Below are positions 24,281-32,132 of a DNA stretch of 64,000 nt, one piece after another. The notes beneath the pieces are model-generated. The model saw only the letters and a program-made list of their open reading frames with translations, did no database searches and had not been told where the DNA came from. This DNA is from Bacteroidota bacterium (GTDB lineage: Bacteria > Bacteroidota > Bacteroidia > Chitinophagales > Saprospiraceae). The position numbers and the translations under genes were made by a program. The stretch is taken from assembly GCA_024743405.1 (NCBI GenBank), contig JANSWP010000012.1, positions 1 through 64,000 of the forward strand, in the 5' to 3' direction. Within the stretch, counting starts at the first letter, position 1, and each line of letters starts with the position of its first letter.

Positions 24281-25444
24281 TTAACCATCAAACCCTAATA
24301 TTTTAATTTCTACACGTTGATTTTTTCTTCTTGCAGCCATACTTTGTTTGTCGTTTTTAGCAATAGGGTTTCGTTTTCCATATCCTTTGTATACCAGTCG
24401 GTCATCGTCAATTCCCTTTGAAATTAAAAAGTCTACTACTGCTTTAGCCCTATCAGTGGACAATCTATCACAATAATCGTGATCAGGTATAGTGTTGGAG
24501 TGTCCCCCAATTTCAACTTTTACATCTTGGTTATAACTTAAGAAATCATAGATCTCAGTTAAAACGTCATAAGAATCAGTCGTAAAACTGGCTTCATCCA
24601 TAGGAAAGTAAAGCTTTTCAATTCGGATTTTTTGCCCTGTACGAAGGTTGGTTCTATCTAGTTCTTCAAGAATTTTTGGTTTATTAGATGGAGGAGTTGA
24701 AGGTTCATTAATAACTACAGGTGGTGTAGTTACTTGCTCAACAGCTGGTTTATCAATAATAGGTTGATCAACTATAGGTTCATCAACCGGTGGCTTAGGT
24801 GTGTCTACGTCGCAATCAACTGGGAATATTGGAGAAGCATTATCAATCAATATATTTCCATTGTATGGAAACAAAGTTGGAGTCTTATAAAACGCCTCAA
24901 AAAGAATGTACATATGTGTACTCTTAGGCTCAAATTTGAAGTTGTACTCCAACCATCGTGTATTGATCACTAAGCTACTTTCTGCTAAAAGTTCGGATTT
25001 GCTACAATAACCAGAACCGCCCCAAATACGAATTTTTACAGGGGTTGTGTGGTTTTTCATCGCTAATGTATCATCTTTAGTTGGACTAAGGTATAATTCT
25101 GACCGTGAAAGGAATATGCTAAATTCATAACATTTATCTCCTTCTAAAGGTGCACTTAATCTCTGAGCGACCATTTCCCAAGTATCATTCTCACGAACTA
25201 CTAATCCCATATAAGAATCTCCATCAATAGCCAACTGAGTCACATCAAATTGTCCAGGTTGAGTATCTGGTGGACTTTCATTTGGGAAACCGCAATCGTA
25301 CCAATTTCGAGGTTGACGACTATGGCGCGGCATATCTTCAAAAGAAGCATTTTCCAAAAGAATGGGCTCTTCCTGTCCAAAAACAAATGTGGTAACAAAT
25401 GCTAGAAGAGATAGAGTAATTATGAATTGACGCATTATGTTCAT
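24281..25444 (-). CDS. OmpA-family peptidoglycan-binding envelope protein
   Basis: The 387-aa protein has a signal peptide ending F-V-F-G-Q and an N-terminal beta-rich domain of about 190 residues that looks like a carbohydrate-binding jelly roll (E-N-A-S-F-E-D-M at its start). A Pro/Val/Asp-rich linker of P-x-V-D-x-P-I type follows at about 212-260, and then the C-terminal OmpA domain with D-R-L-S-T-D-R-A-K-A-V-V-D-F-L and the final R-R-K-N-Q-R-V-E. The OmpA domain binds peptidoglycan. An alternative start three codons later is equally likely. It is convergent with the TPR-PD40 gene. Confidence 0.9.
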   Translation of the reverse strand: MNIMRQFIITLSLLAFVTTFVFGQEEPILLENASFEDMPRHSRQPRNWYDCGFPNESPPDTQPGQFDVTQLAIDGDSYMGLVVRENDTWEMVAQRLSAPLEGDKCYEFSIFLSRSELYLSPTKDDTLAMKNHTTPVKIRIWGGSGYCSKSELLAESSLVINTRWLEYNFKFEPKSTHMYILFEAFYKTPTLFPYNGNILIDNASPIFPVDCDVDTPKPPVDEPIVDQPIIDKPAVEQVTTPPVVINEPSTPPSNKPKILEELDRTNLRTGQKIRIEKLYFPMDEASFTTDSYDVLTEIYDFLSYNQDVKVEIGGHSNTIPDHDYCDRLSTDRAKAVVDFLISKGIDDDRLVYKGYGKRNPIAKNDKQSMAARRKNQRVEIKILGFDG

Positions 25445-25747
25445 TTTAGTTAAAAGTTGAATCTAGGTAATAAACGCAAAAACAAGCGATAATAATCTAC
25501 CAATAATAACAAAATTGCGAGTCAATAGCTGCAATAACTATTTCTTTAAGAAGCTTTTAACGGCTCTTCGAAATATTACTTCGAAATTTACTATGATTTA
25601 GAGTCCTAAACAGACGGTAAATTGCTAATTTATTTCCTTCTTAGAGAAATTTCGTGGTCAAAGGAAAATTAAAGGAAAAGAGACCAACGGGATTCTTGCT
25701 TTAATTCTTCATTTGACTTTTAACGACGGGATTTGTCTAAGAATCAT
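25445..25747. other. Intergenic stretch without a recognised feature
   Basis: This 303-bp AT-rich gap lies upstream of the OmpA gene and downstream of the glutaryl-CoA dehydrogenase gene, both on the minus strand. It must hold the OmpA promoter. I see no TAnnTTTG box, hairpin or open frame of note. Confidence 0.5.
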
Positions 25748-26962
25748 TTATTTGAATGCATTAAGACCTGTAACATCCATTCCTGTAATTAACAAATGAA
25801 TATCATGTGTACCTTCATAAGTTAAAACGGTTTCTAAATTCATCATATGGCGCATGCAGGGATACTCATTTGTGATTCCCATACCGCCATGTATTTGACG
25901 AGCTTCGCGGGCAATTTGTAACGCCATATGGACATTATTTCTTTTTGCCATTGAAATTTGAGCTGGGGTTGCTTTGCCTACATTTGCCAAACTACCTAAT
26001 CGCCAAGCCAATAATTGAGCTTTAGTGATTTCGGTAATCATCTCCGCTAATTTTTTTTGTGTTAATTGGAATTGACCGATTGGTTTTCCAAATTGCTCTC
26101 TTTCTTGTGAATACCTTAATGCTGAATCATAACAATCTAAGGCTGCTCCAATGGCACCCCACGCAATACCATATCGAGCTTTTGATAGACATGAAAGTGG
26201 TCCTTTTAATCCTCTGACATCAGGAAAAACATTTTCTTTTGGTACTCGAACATCTTCAAAAACCAATTCTCCAGTAATTGAAGCGCGCAATGACCATTTT
26301 CCATGAATTTCAGGTGCACTAAAACCTTTCCAATCTTTCTCGACAATCATTCCTCGAATAGCACCTTCTTCATCTTTCGCCCAAACAACTGCAATGTCTG
26401 CCAACGGTGAATTCGTAATCCACATCTTTGCACCATTTAATATATAGGCATCGCCGTCGTCTTTGATATTTGTAATCATTCCGCTCGGGTTCGAGCCATG
26501 GTCAGGTTCTGTCAGTCCAAAACAACCAATAAACTCACCGCTTCCTAATTTTGGTAAATATTTTCTTTTTTGCTCTTCCGACCCAAATCTGTATATCGGA
26601 TACATCACTAAAGATCCTTGAACAGAAGCCATTGAGCGAATACCAGAATCACCTCTTTCCAATTCTTGCATGATAATTCCGTAAGCGATTTCGTCCATTC
26701 CGCCACCACCATATTCGACAGGTAAACTTGGGCCAAATGCGCCGATTTCTGCCAATCCTTTAAATAAATGCGTTGGACATTTTGATTTGTCTGCATATTC
26801 TTCAATAATAGGTGAAACTTCTTGTTTTACCCATTCTCGAACTGCTTCACGAGCCAGCAAATGTTCTTCCGTTAATAATTCATCGACACCATAATAGTCA
26901 TGATGTTGAAAGCGGTCTGTTTTTGCTGACTTTGTTATAGTTCCGTTATTTTGGTTATGCAT
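25748..26962 (-). CDS. gcdH: Glutaryl-CoA dehydrogenase
   Basis: The 404-aa acyl-CoA dehydrogenase carries glutaryl-CoA dehydrogenase signatures. G-I-R-S-M-A-S-V-Q-G-S-L-V-M places the Arg that binds the distal carboxylate, G-C-F-G-L-T-E-P-D-H-G-S-N-P is the flavin/substrate loop, and the catalytic Glu383 lies in Y-E-G-T-H-D-I-H. The enzyme oxidises and decarboxylates glutaryl-CoA to crotonyl-CoA in lysine and tryptophan breakdown. The gene stands alone on the minus strand, downstream of glyS with about 100 bp between them. Substrate assignment rests on motif similarity. Confidence 0.9.
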   Translation of the reverse strand: MHNQNNGTITKSAKTDRFQHHDYYGVDELLTEEHLLAREAVREWVKQEVSPIIEEYADKSKCPTHLFKGLAEIGAFGPSLPVEYGGGGMDEIAYGIIMQELERGDSGIRSMASVQGSLVMYPIYRFGSEEQKRKYLPKLGSGEFIGCFGLTEPDHGSNPSGMITNIKDDGDAYILNGAKMWITNSPLADIAVVWAKDEEGAIRGMIVEKDWKGFSAPEIHGKWSLRASITGELVFEDVRVPKENVFPDVRGLKGPLSCLSKARYGIAWGAIGAALDCYDSALRYSQEREQFGKPIGQFQLTQKKLAEMITEITKAQLLAWRLGSLANVGKATPAQISMAKRNNVHMALQIAREARQIHGGMGITNEYPCMRHMMNLETVLTYEGTHDIHLLITGMDVTGLNAFK

Positions 26963-27060
26963 GGTTCTATTTTTTTAATTTAGTTAGGTTTGTTAATCTG
27001 AGTGCCATGAAGAATCGTTTTATTATTATACAATCATTGCCTTCAAAGTGAAAAGAAAAA

Positions 27061-28608
27061 TTACACAAACAACTGTTTCATATCTACTTTATCTCGAATA
27101 ATTCCCTCCAATTTATCAATTGAAACACGTTCTTGATTCAATGTATCTCTTTCTCTGATAGTCACGGTATCATCATCTAAAGCCTCAAAATCGACTGTCA
27201 CACAAAAGGGTGTACCGATGGCATCTTGGCGGCGATACAGCTTACCAATACTCCCTGTGTCATCATATTGAACATTAAAAGAAAGGCTTAGTTTTTTATA
27301 AACATCTTTTGCCTTCGCAACTAATCTTTCATCATTCTTTTTCAAAGGCAAAATCGCACATTTAATAGGTGCTAAAGCAGGATGAAGTTTAAGAACGTCC
27401 CGTTTATTGTTTGGATCATCCGAGCCTGGAACTTGCTCTTCGATTAGTGCATGACTCATTGTCGCCAAAAACATTCGATCGGCACCAATAGAGGTTTCGA
27501 CTACATAAGGCACATAATTTTCATTCAATTCAGGATCAAAATATTGCAATTTTTTCCCTGATAATTCTTGATGCGCACCTAAGTCAAAATCCGTTCGCGA
27601 GTGAATACCTTCCAATTCTTTAAATCCAAATGGGAAATCAAATTGAATGTCGACCGCTGCATCTGCGTAATGTGCTAAATTATCGTGGTCGTGAAAACGC
27701 AATTTCGTTTCAGGATGACCAATGGCTTTGTGCCAATTCATTCGAGATTCTTTCCAATGCGCATACCATTCTTTTTGAGTACCAGGGCGAATGAAAAATT
27801 GCATTTCCATTTGCTCAAATTCACGCATTCGGAAAATGAATTGACGTGCAGTGATCTCATTTCTGAATGCTTTACCGATTTGTGCGATACCAAAAGGTAA
27901 TTTTTGGCGAGTCGATTTTTGAACGTTCAAATAATTCACAAAAATACCTTGCGCAGTTTCAGGTCGTAAATACAATTTACCCTCTTCGCCAGCGATATTT
28001 CCTAATTGAGTAGAAAACATCAAATTAAATTGACGTACTTCTGTCCAATTTTTAGAACCACTCACTTCACAAGCAATGCCATATTCTTCCAATTGCGCTT
28101 TCAAATCTGCCATATCGCCGTCAGTCATTGCTTTTGCCAAACGAGCTGCGATTGCGTCAATGTTTTTTTGTCGTTCAATGATTCGACCATTGGTTTCGCG
28201 AAATTGTTTTTCGTCAAAAGCATCCCCAAATCGCTTTTTCGCTTTTACAACATCTTTATTGATTTTCGCTTCAATTTTCGCCATATAGTCTTCAATCAAA
28301 ACATCAGCACGATAACGTTTTTTCGAATCTTTATTATCGACTAAAGGATCATTAAAGGCATCGACGTGACCAGAAGCCTTCCAAGTTTTTGGGTGCATGA
28401 AAATAGCGGAATCCAATCCTACAATATTATCGTTCATCTGAACCATTGATTTCCACCAATAACTTTTTAAGTTATTCTTCAATTCTACCCCATAAGGACC
28501 ATAATCATAAACAGCACTCAATCCGTCATAAACTTCACTCGATTGATATATAAAACCATATTCTTTACAATGGGCAATCAATTTCTTAAAATCAGCTTGC
28601 TGAGACAT
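27061..28608 (-). CDS. glyS: Glycyl-tRNA synthetase (dimeric type)
   Basis: This 515-aa class-II synthetase charges tRNA-Gly. It opens with the family stretch Y-G-F-I-Y-Q-S-S-E-V-Y and has R-P-E-T-A-Q-G-I-F, motif 2 F-R-N-E-I-T-A-R, R-M-R-E-F-E-Q-M-E and motif 3 near the A-D-R segment. The C-terminal anticodon domain begins around A-P-I-K-C-A-I-L-P-L. It is the eukaryote-like alpha2 form that Bacteroidota use, not the alpha2beta2 form. A TAnnTTTG promoter lies about 40 bp upstream. Confidence 0.96.
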   Translation of the reverse strand: MSQQADFKKLIAHCKEYGFIYQSSEVYDGLSAVYDYGPYGVELKNNLKSYWWKSMVQMNDNIVGLDSAIFMHPKTWKASGHVDAFNDPLVDNKDSKKRYRADVLIEDYMAKIEAKINKDVVKAKKRFGDAFDEKQFRETNGRIIERQKNIDAIAARLAKAMTDGDMADLKAQLEEYGIACEVSGSKNWTEVRQFNLMFSTQLGNIAGEEGKLYLRPETAQGIFVNYLNVQKSTRQKLPFGIAQIGKAFRNEITARQFIFRMREFEQMEMQFFIRPGTQKEWYAHWKESRMNWHKAIGHPETKLRFHDHDNLAHYADAAVDIQFDFPFGFKELEGIHSRTDFDLGAHQELSGKKLQYFDPELNENYVPYVVETSIGADRMFLATMSHALIEEQVPGSDDPNNKRDVLKLHPALAPIKCAILPLKKNDERLVAKAKDVYKKLSLSFNVQYDDTGSIGKLYRRQDAIGTPFCVTVDFEALDDDTVTIRERDTLNQERVSIDKLEGIIRDKVDMKQLFV

Positions 28609-28647
28609 AATATTCTTTTAGTATTTTATTATTTTCAAAATTTCGCG

Positions 28648-28655
28648 CAAAGGTA
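28648..28655 (-). promoter_or_regulatory. Putative -7 box of glyS
   Basis: On the minus strand the bases read TACCTTTG, matching TAnnTTTG, 39 bp upstream of the glyS ATG. The rpmH gene has an identical box at 62669-62676. The -33 element is not clear. Confidence 0.5.
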
Positions 28656-28764
28656 AGAAGGGGAATGATGAAAGGGGAACTATGTATGATGAATTTTAGA
28701 CAATTCATCATTCCTTTTTACCTTGAACGCTCTAATTCAAACATTTGACCAAAAACAAAGCAAA

Positions 28765-29667
28765 ATGAAAAATTATTCCAAAACATCCTCTCGACTCGTC
28801 GCTTTTCTTTGGATACTCTTGACTTATGTTGTAGGCATCTATGTCTTTTCCCAAGTAGTTGATCATTTTTTCATGCAAGGAAAAGATTCAATGTATTCAA
28901 TATTTTGGGCAGATATAGCTTGTACAATTGTTGTTTTTGGATTTAGCTATCTTTTTAAAAATACCTCGTTTTATGATCCATATTGGAGTGTAATTCCAAT
29001 TGTTGTGGTGCTTTTATTAGCAGTTCGAGGATTTACAGAGGGACTTTATGATCAAACTCGAAATTTAACAATCGTGATTTTAGTATCTCTTTGGGGAATT
29101 CGTTTGACCTGGAATTGGGCGCGAGGGTGGAAAGGATTAAATGATATTGATTGGAGATATGTGAATTATGAAAAGCCTATGGGGAAATGGTTTTGGTTAT
29201 TCAGTTTTGGAGGACTGCAAATATTTCCAACGATTTTGGTTTTTCTTGGATTATTACCGCTTTTTGGCGCAATGACGGAAGCCCAAAATGATTGGAATTG
29301 GTTGGATGTAGTCGCGACCGTTTTAGCTTTTAGTGCTATTTTAATAGAATTTTTTGCAGATAACCAATTACGGCGATTTAGAAAAATAAATATCGAAAAA
29401 GGAAAATCTCTCACAAAAGGACTTTGGAAATATTCCCGACACCCTAATTATTTTGGTGAAATTTCTTTTTGGTGGGCTTTGTTTTTCTTTGGAATTGCCG
29501 CCAACCCAGAATATTGGTGGACAATAGTTGGAGCACTCGCAATGACTGCACTTTTTCATTTTGTGAGTATTCCAATGATTGAAAAAAGGCATTTGGAGAG
29601 AAGAAAAGATTATGAGGAAGTAATTCAAAATGTGCCGAGATGGATTCCTTGGGTTCCAAAAAATTAG
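28765..29667 (+). CDS. DUF1295 / steroid-reductase-like membrane protein
   Basis: The 300-aa protein has about seven hydrophobic helices and the C-terminal motif W-K-Y-S-R-H-P-N-Y-F-G-E, characteristic of the DUF1295 family related to steroid 5-alpha-reductases and ICMT-like methyltransferases. The motif probably binds a cofactor such as NADPH. The substrate is unknown. The ATG at 28765 follows AAGCAAA and gives a sensible N-terminus; the in-frame TTG at 28723 adds 14 residues. The 3' end overlaps the convergent mannosyltransferase-like gene by 4 bp. Confidence 0.9.
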   Translation: MKNYSKTSSRLVAFLWILLTYVVGIYVFSQVVDHFFMQGKDSMYSIFWADIACTIVVFGFSYLFKNTSFYDPYWSVIPIVVVLLLAVRGFTEGLYDQTRNLTIVILVSLWGIRLTWNWARGWKGLNDIDWRYVNYEKPMGKWFWLFSFGGLQIFPTILVFLGLLPLFGAMTEAQNDWNWLDVVATVLAFSAILIEFFADNQLRRFRKINIEKGKSLTKGLWKYSRHPNYFGEISFWWALFFFGIAANPEYWWTIVGALAMTALFHFVSIPMIEKRHLERRKDYEEVIQNVPRWIPWVPKN

Positions 29668-30977
29668 CCAACCCAAATTCCATTTAAATAGGAATCAATA
29701 AGATTGATTTGTAAAATCAAATTGATGGTATAAACTAAAATCCATGACCACAAATAAGTTTTTCGAAAATGGAAAGAGAGGAAAGAAAAAATAAATAATA
29801 AGTACACGATTGTGCGTAAATGATTTGGGAAATTACTCGGAGCAAAGGCACCTAAAAGGACTAGATTCAAAAAAAGAAAAATCCAGAACCACATCATATC
29901 CTTTCCTTCGAATGGTGAATTTTTGAATAAATAAATCATAGCCAAAAGAAAAAATGGTGTTGCGAACACATATCGATTCATAGCCATTAATGTCGTCCCT
30001 CCGATAGGGTCTTCACCGTGAAAAAAGACCGTGAAAACACCTGCCATTGTTAGATAAACCATTGAGAAAAGAACTGCTTTAGGTGGTTTTTTTTCGAGAA
30101 GGAATTGATTCAAAATCCATTTCCAGAACCATCTTGTACAAAAAAGAAAAGCCGCCAACGTAGAACAAAATGCGAGCCCATCTAACCACATCCTTTTGGA
30201 ACCGCCCCATGTTCGAAAAGGTAATTGGGGAAGTTGAAGTTTATTATCCCACTGTTCCGATTGAGTGTTAAAAAAAGCGAACCATTCACCTGTTGCATTG
30301 TATTGAATCCATACGACGATCATCATTCCAAGAATGACCGAAAATGAGTAGACTAAAATATTTTGAATAGTATCTGAGCGTTTTTTATAATGAATGAATT
30401 CCATGAAAAAAATAGCAGGAAAAAAGAATAACATAGAAGGGCGAGTCATCGAGGCGAGTAGTAATCCAACAATTGCTAGGCCTTTCCAACCATACCTGTG
30501 CTTATTTTTTTGATTGGATTTAAAAATACCAATTAGTGCCATTGAACTGGTTAAAAAGAAAACAGATTCGGCAAAGGGAAGATAAAAGAATAAAATACTT
30601 GAAATTGAAAGGTAGAGTAATATTTCCTTGATTTTGAGGTTGAAAATTTTGGAGACACCCCAAAAAGCTAAGTAAAAAAAGGATGTATTTAATATACAAA
30701 TTCCAATTGGAGATAATTGGAAAAACCGCCAGATAATTGGGAAAAGAGGGAAAAAGGCGACTCCACTGTGTCCTTTTTCATCTTCGAAATAGCCACCTTG
30801 AGAAATTTTCTGATACCATCCTGCATCATATTGAATGACTGTTTCGGAAGTTGGAGTTATGGAAAATTGTCCCACCAAATAAAAAATGGTGTATAAGGAA
30901 ATGAGTACTATTAAATGCCCAAAAATGACTTTGAGAAAAGAATTTGCGTCAACGGTTTTTTCAAAAAAGGTGTTCAT
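29664..30977 (-). CDS. PIG-V/mannosyltransferase-like integral membrane protein
   Basis: The 437-aa protein has about ten hydrophobic helices. Between the first two lies V-I-Q-Y-D-A-G-W-Y-Q-K-I-S-Q-G-G-Y, in which D-A-x-W-Y matches the first-loop motif of PIG-V/GT-C-type mannosyltransferases. P-L-F-P-I-I-W-R and a later T-R-P-S-M-L also match. Such enzymes transfer sugars from lipid-linked donors on the outer face of the inner membrane. The acceptor is not indicated by context. The gene is 18 bp downstream of the VWA gene and may be its operon partner. Confidence 0.82.
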   Translation of the reverse strand: MNTFFEKTVDANSFLKVIFGHLIVLISLYTIFYLVGQFSITPTSETVIQYDAGWYQKISQGGYFEDEKGHSGVAFFPLFPIIWRFFQLSPIGICILNTSFFYLAFWGVSKIFNLKIKEILLYLSISSILFFYLPFAESVFFLTSSMALIGIFKSNQKNKHRYGWKGLAIVGLLLASMTRPSMLFFFPAIFFMEFIHYKKRSDTIQNILVYSFSVILGMMIVVWIQYNATGEWFAFFNTQSEQWDNKLQLPQLPFRTWGGSKRMWLDGLAFCSTLAAFLFCTRWFWKWILNQFLLEKKPPKAVLFSMVYLTMAGVFTVFFHGEDPIGGTTLMAMNRYVFATPFFLLAMIYLFKNSPFEGKDMMWFWIFLFLNLVLLGAFAPSNFPNHLRTIVYLLFIFSFLSFHFRKTYLWSWILVYTINLILQINLIDSYLNGIWVG

Positions 30978-30995
30978 TCAATAGTTTTTCAAAAA

Positions 30996-32126
30996 TTATT
31001 TTGGACGAATGCCTTCTCGTGACATCCAAGCTTTCATATCTTCTTTTTTAATCGCTGCTGCCATTAAATTCGGAAATTTATCAGGAGAACAGGCAAAAGA
31101 TGGAATATCTAAAGCTGCCATTTTTTGAGCCAATTTTTTATCATAACTCGGTGCGCCTTCATCGTTTAATGCCAAAAGTGTGATGAAAGATACGCCAGAA
31201 GATTTTATCGAAACTACTTTTTTGAGCATTTCAGATTCATTTCCGCCTTCGAACAAATCGGAAATTAAAACTAAAATAGTGTCGGCAGGATTGTGAACTA
31301 AAGTCTGTGCATAACCAAGTGCTTTATTAATATTCGTGCCGCCACCAAGTTGAGTTCCAAAAAGTAAATCAACAGGGTCATCCAATTTTTCGGTCAAATC
31401 AACCACTTCCGTACTGAATGCTACAAAATGTGTTTTGACAGAGCGGAGCGTTGCCATTATTGCACCAAACACACTCGAATAAACCATCGAAGTGGCCATC
31501 GAACCACTTTGGTCAATAAGTAAAATTACATTTTTCAAAGCTTGACCTTTTCGACCATGACCAATTAAGTGTTCGGGAATAATAGTATTTAAATCTTCTT
31601 GATAATGTTTTAAGTTGGCACGAATAGTTTGATGCCAATTGATTTCAGAAAATTTTGGACGGCGATTTCGAACGGCTCGATTTAATGCCCCTTCGATTGC
31701 TTGACGCATTGGGGTTTTTAATCTTTTTTCGAGCTCTTTGACGACTTTTCGTACCACTTCTTTTGCCGTTTCTCGAGTTCGTTGTGGCATGACCTTGTTT
31801 AAAGAGACTAAAGTTGCGACTAGGTTGACATCAGGCTCTACGGACTCCAAAAGCTCAGGTTCCAACAACATCCGATCTAGTTCTAATCTTTCCAAAGCAT
31901 CTTTTTGCATCACTTGAACTACTGAAGTTGGAAAGTATTTTCTTATATCTCCGAGCCAACGATTGACATTTGGTGACGCATTTCCTAGACCACCTTTTTG
32001 TTCATTATCATAAAGAGCTTCCAAAACGCCATCCATACCCGTCTGTCCCTCTTCTAGCCCGATTTCGCCTTTTGGATCGGCTGTTTTTCCGAGAATTAAG
32101 CGCCATTTTTGAAGTCTGGTTTCCAT
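30996..32126 (-). CDS. VWA domain protein partnered with DUF5682
   Basis: The first 195 residues of this 376-aa protein are helical and charged. The C-terminal half is a von Willebrand A domain with a complete metal site: D205-Q-S-G-S209, Thr in G-G-G-T-N-I-N and Asp in I-S-D-L-F-E-G-G. It lies 6 bp after the DUF5682 gene, so the two are made together. In other bacteria this VWA type occurs in an operon with a MoxR AAA+ ATPase, a SWIM zinc-finger protein, DUF5691 and DUF5682. None of those other genes is in this window. Confidence 0.92.
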   Translation of the reverse strand: METRLQKWRLILGKTADPKGEIGLEEGQTGMDGVLEALYDNEQKGGLGNASPNVNRWLGDIRKYFPTSVVQVMQKDALERLELDRMLLEPELLESVEPDVNLVATLVSLNKVMPQRTRETAKEVVRKVVKELEKRLKTPMRQAIEGALNRAVRNRRPKFSEINWHQTIRANLKHYQEDLNTIIPEHLIGHGRKGQALKNVILLIDQSGSMATSMVYSSVFGAIMATLRSVKTHFVAFSTEVVDLTEKLDDPVDLLFGTQLGGGTNINKALGYAQTLVHNPADTILVLISDLFEGGNESEMLKKVVSIKSSGVSFITLLALNDEGAPSYDKKLAQKMAALDIPSFACSPDKFPNLMAAAIKKEDMKAWMSREGIRPK

Positions 32127-32132
32127 AGCTAT

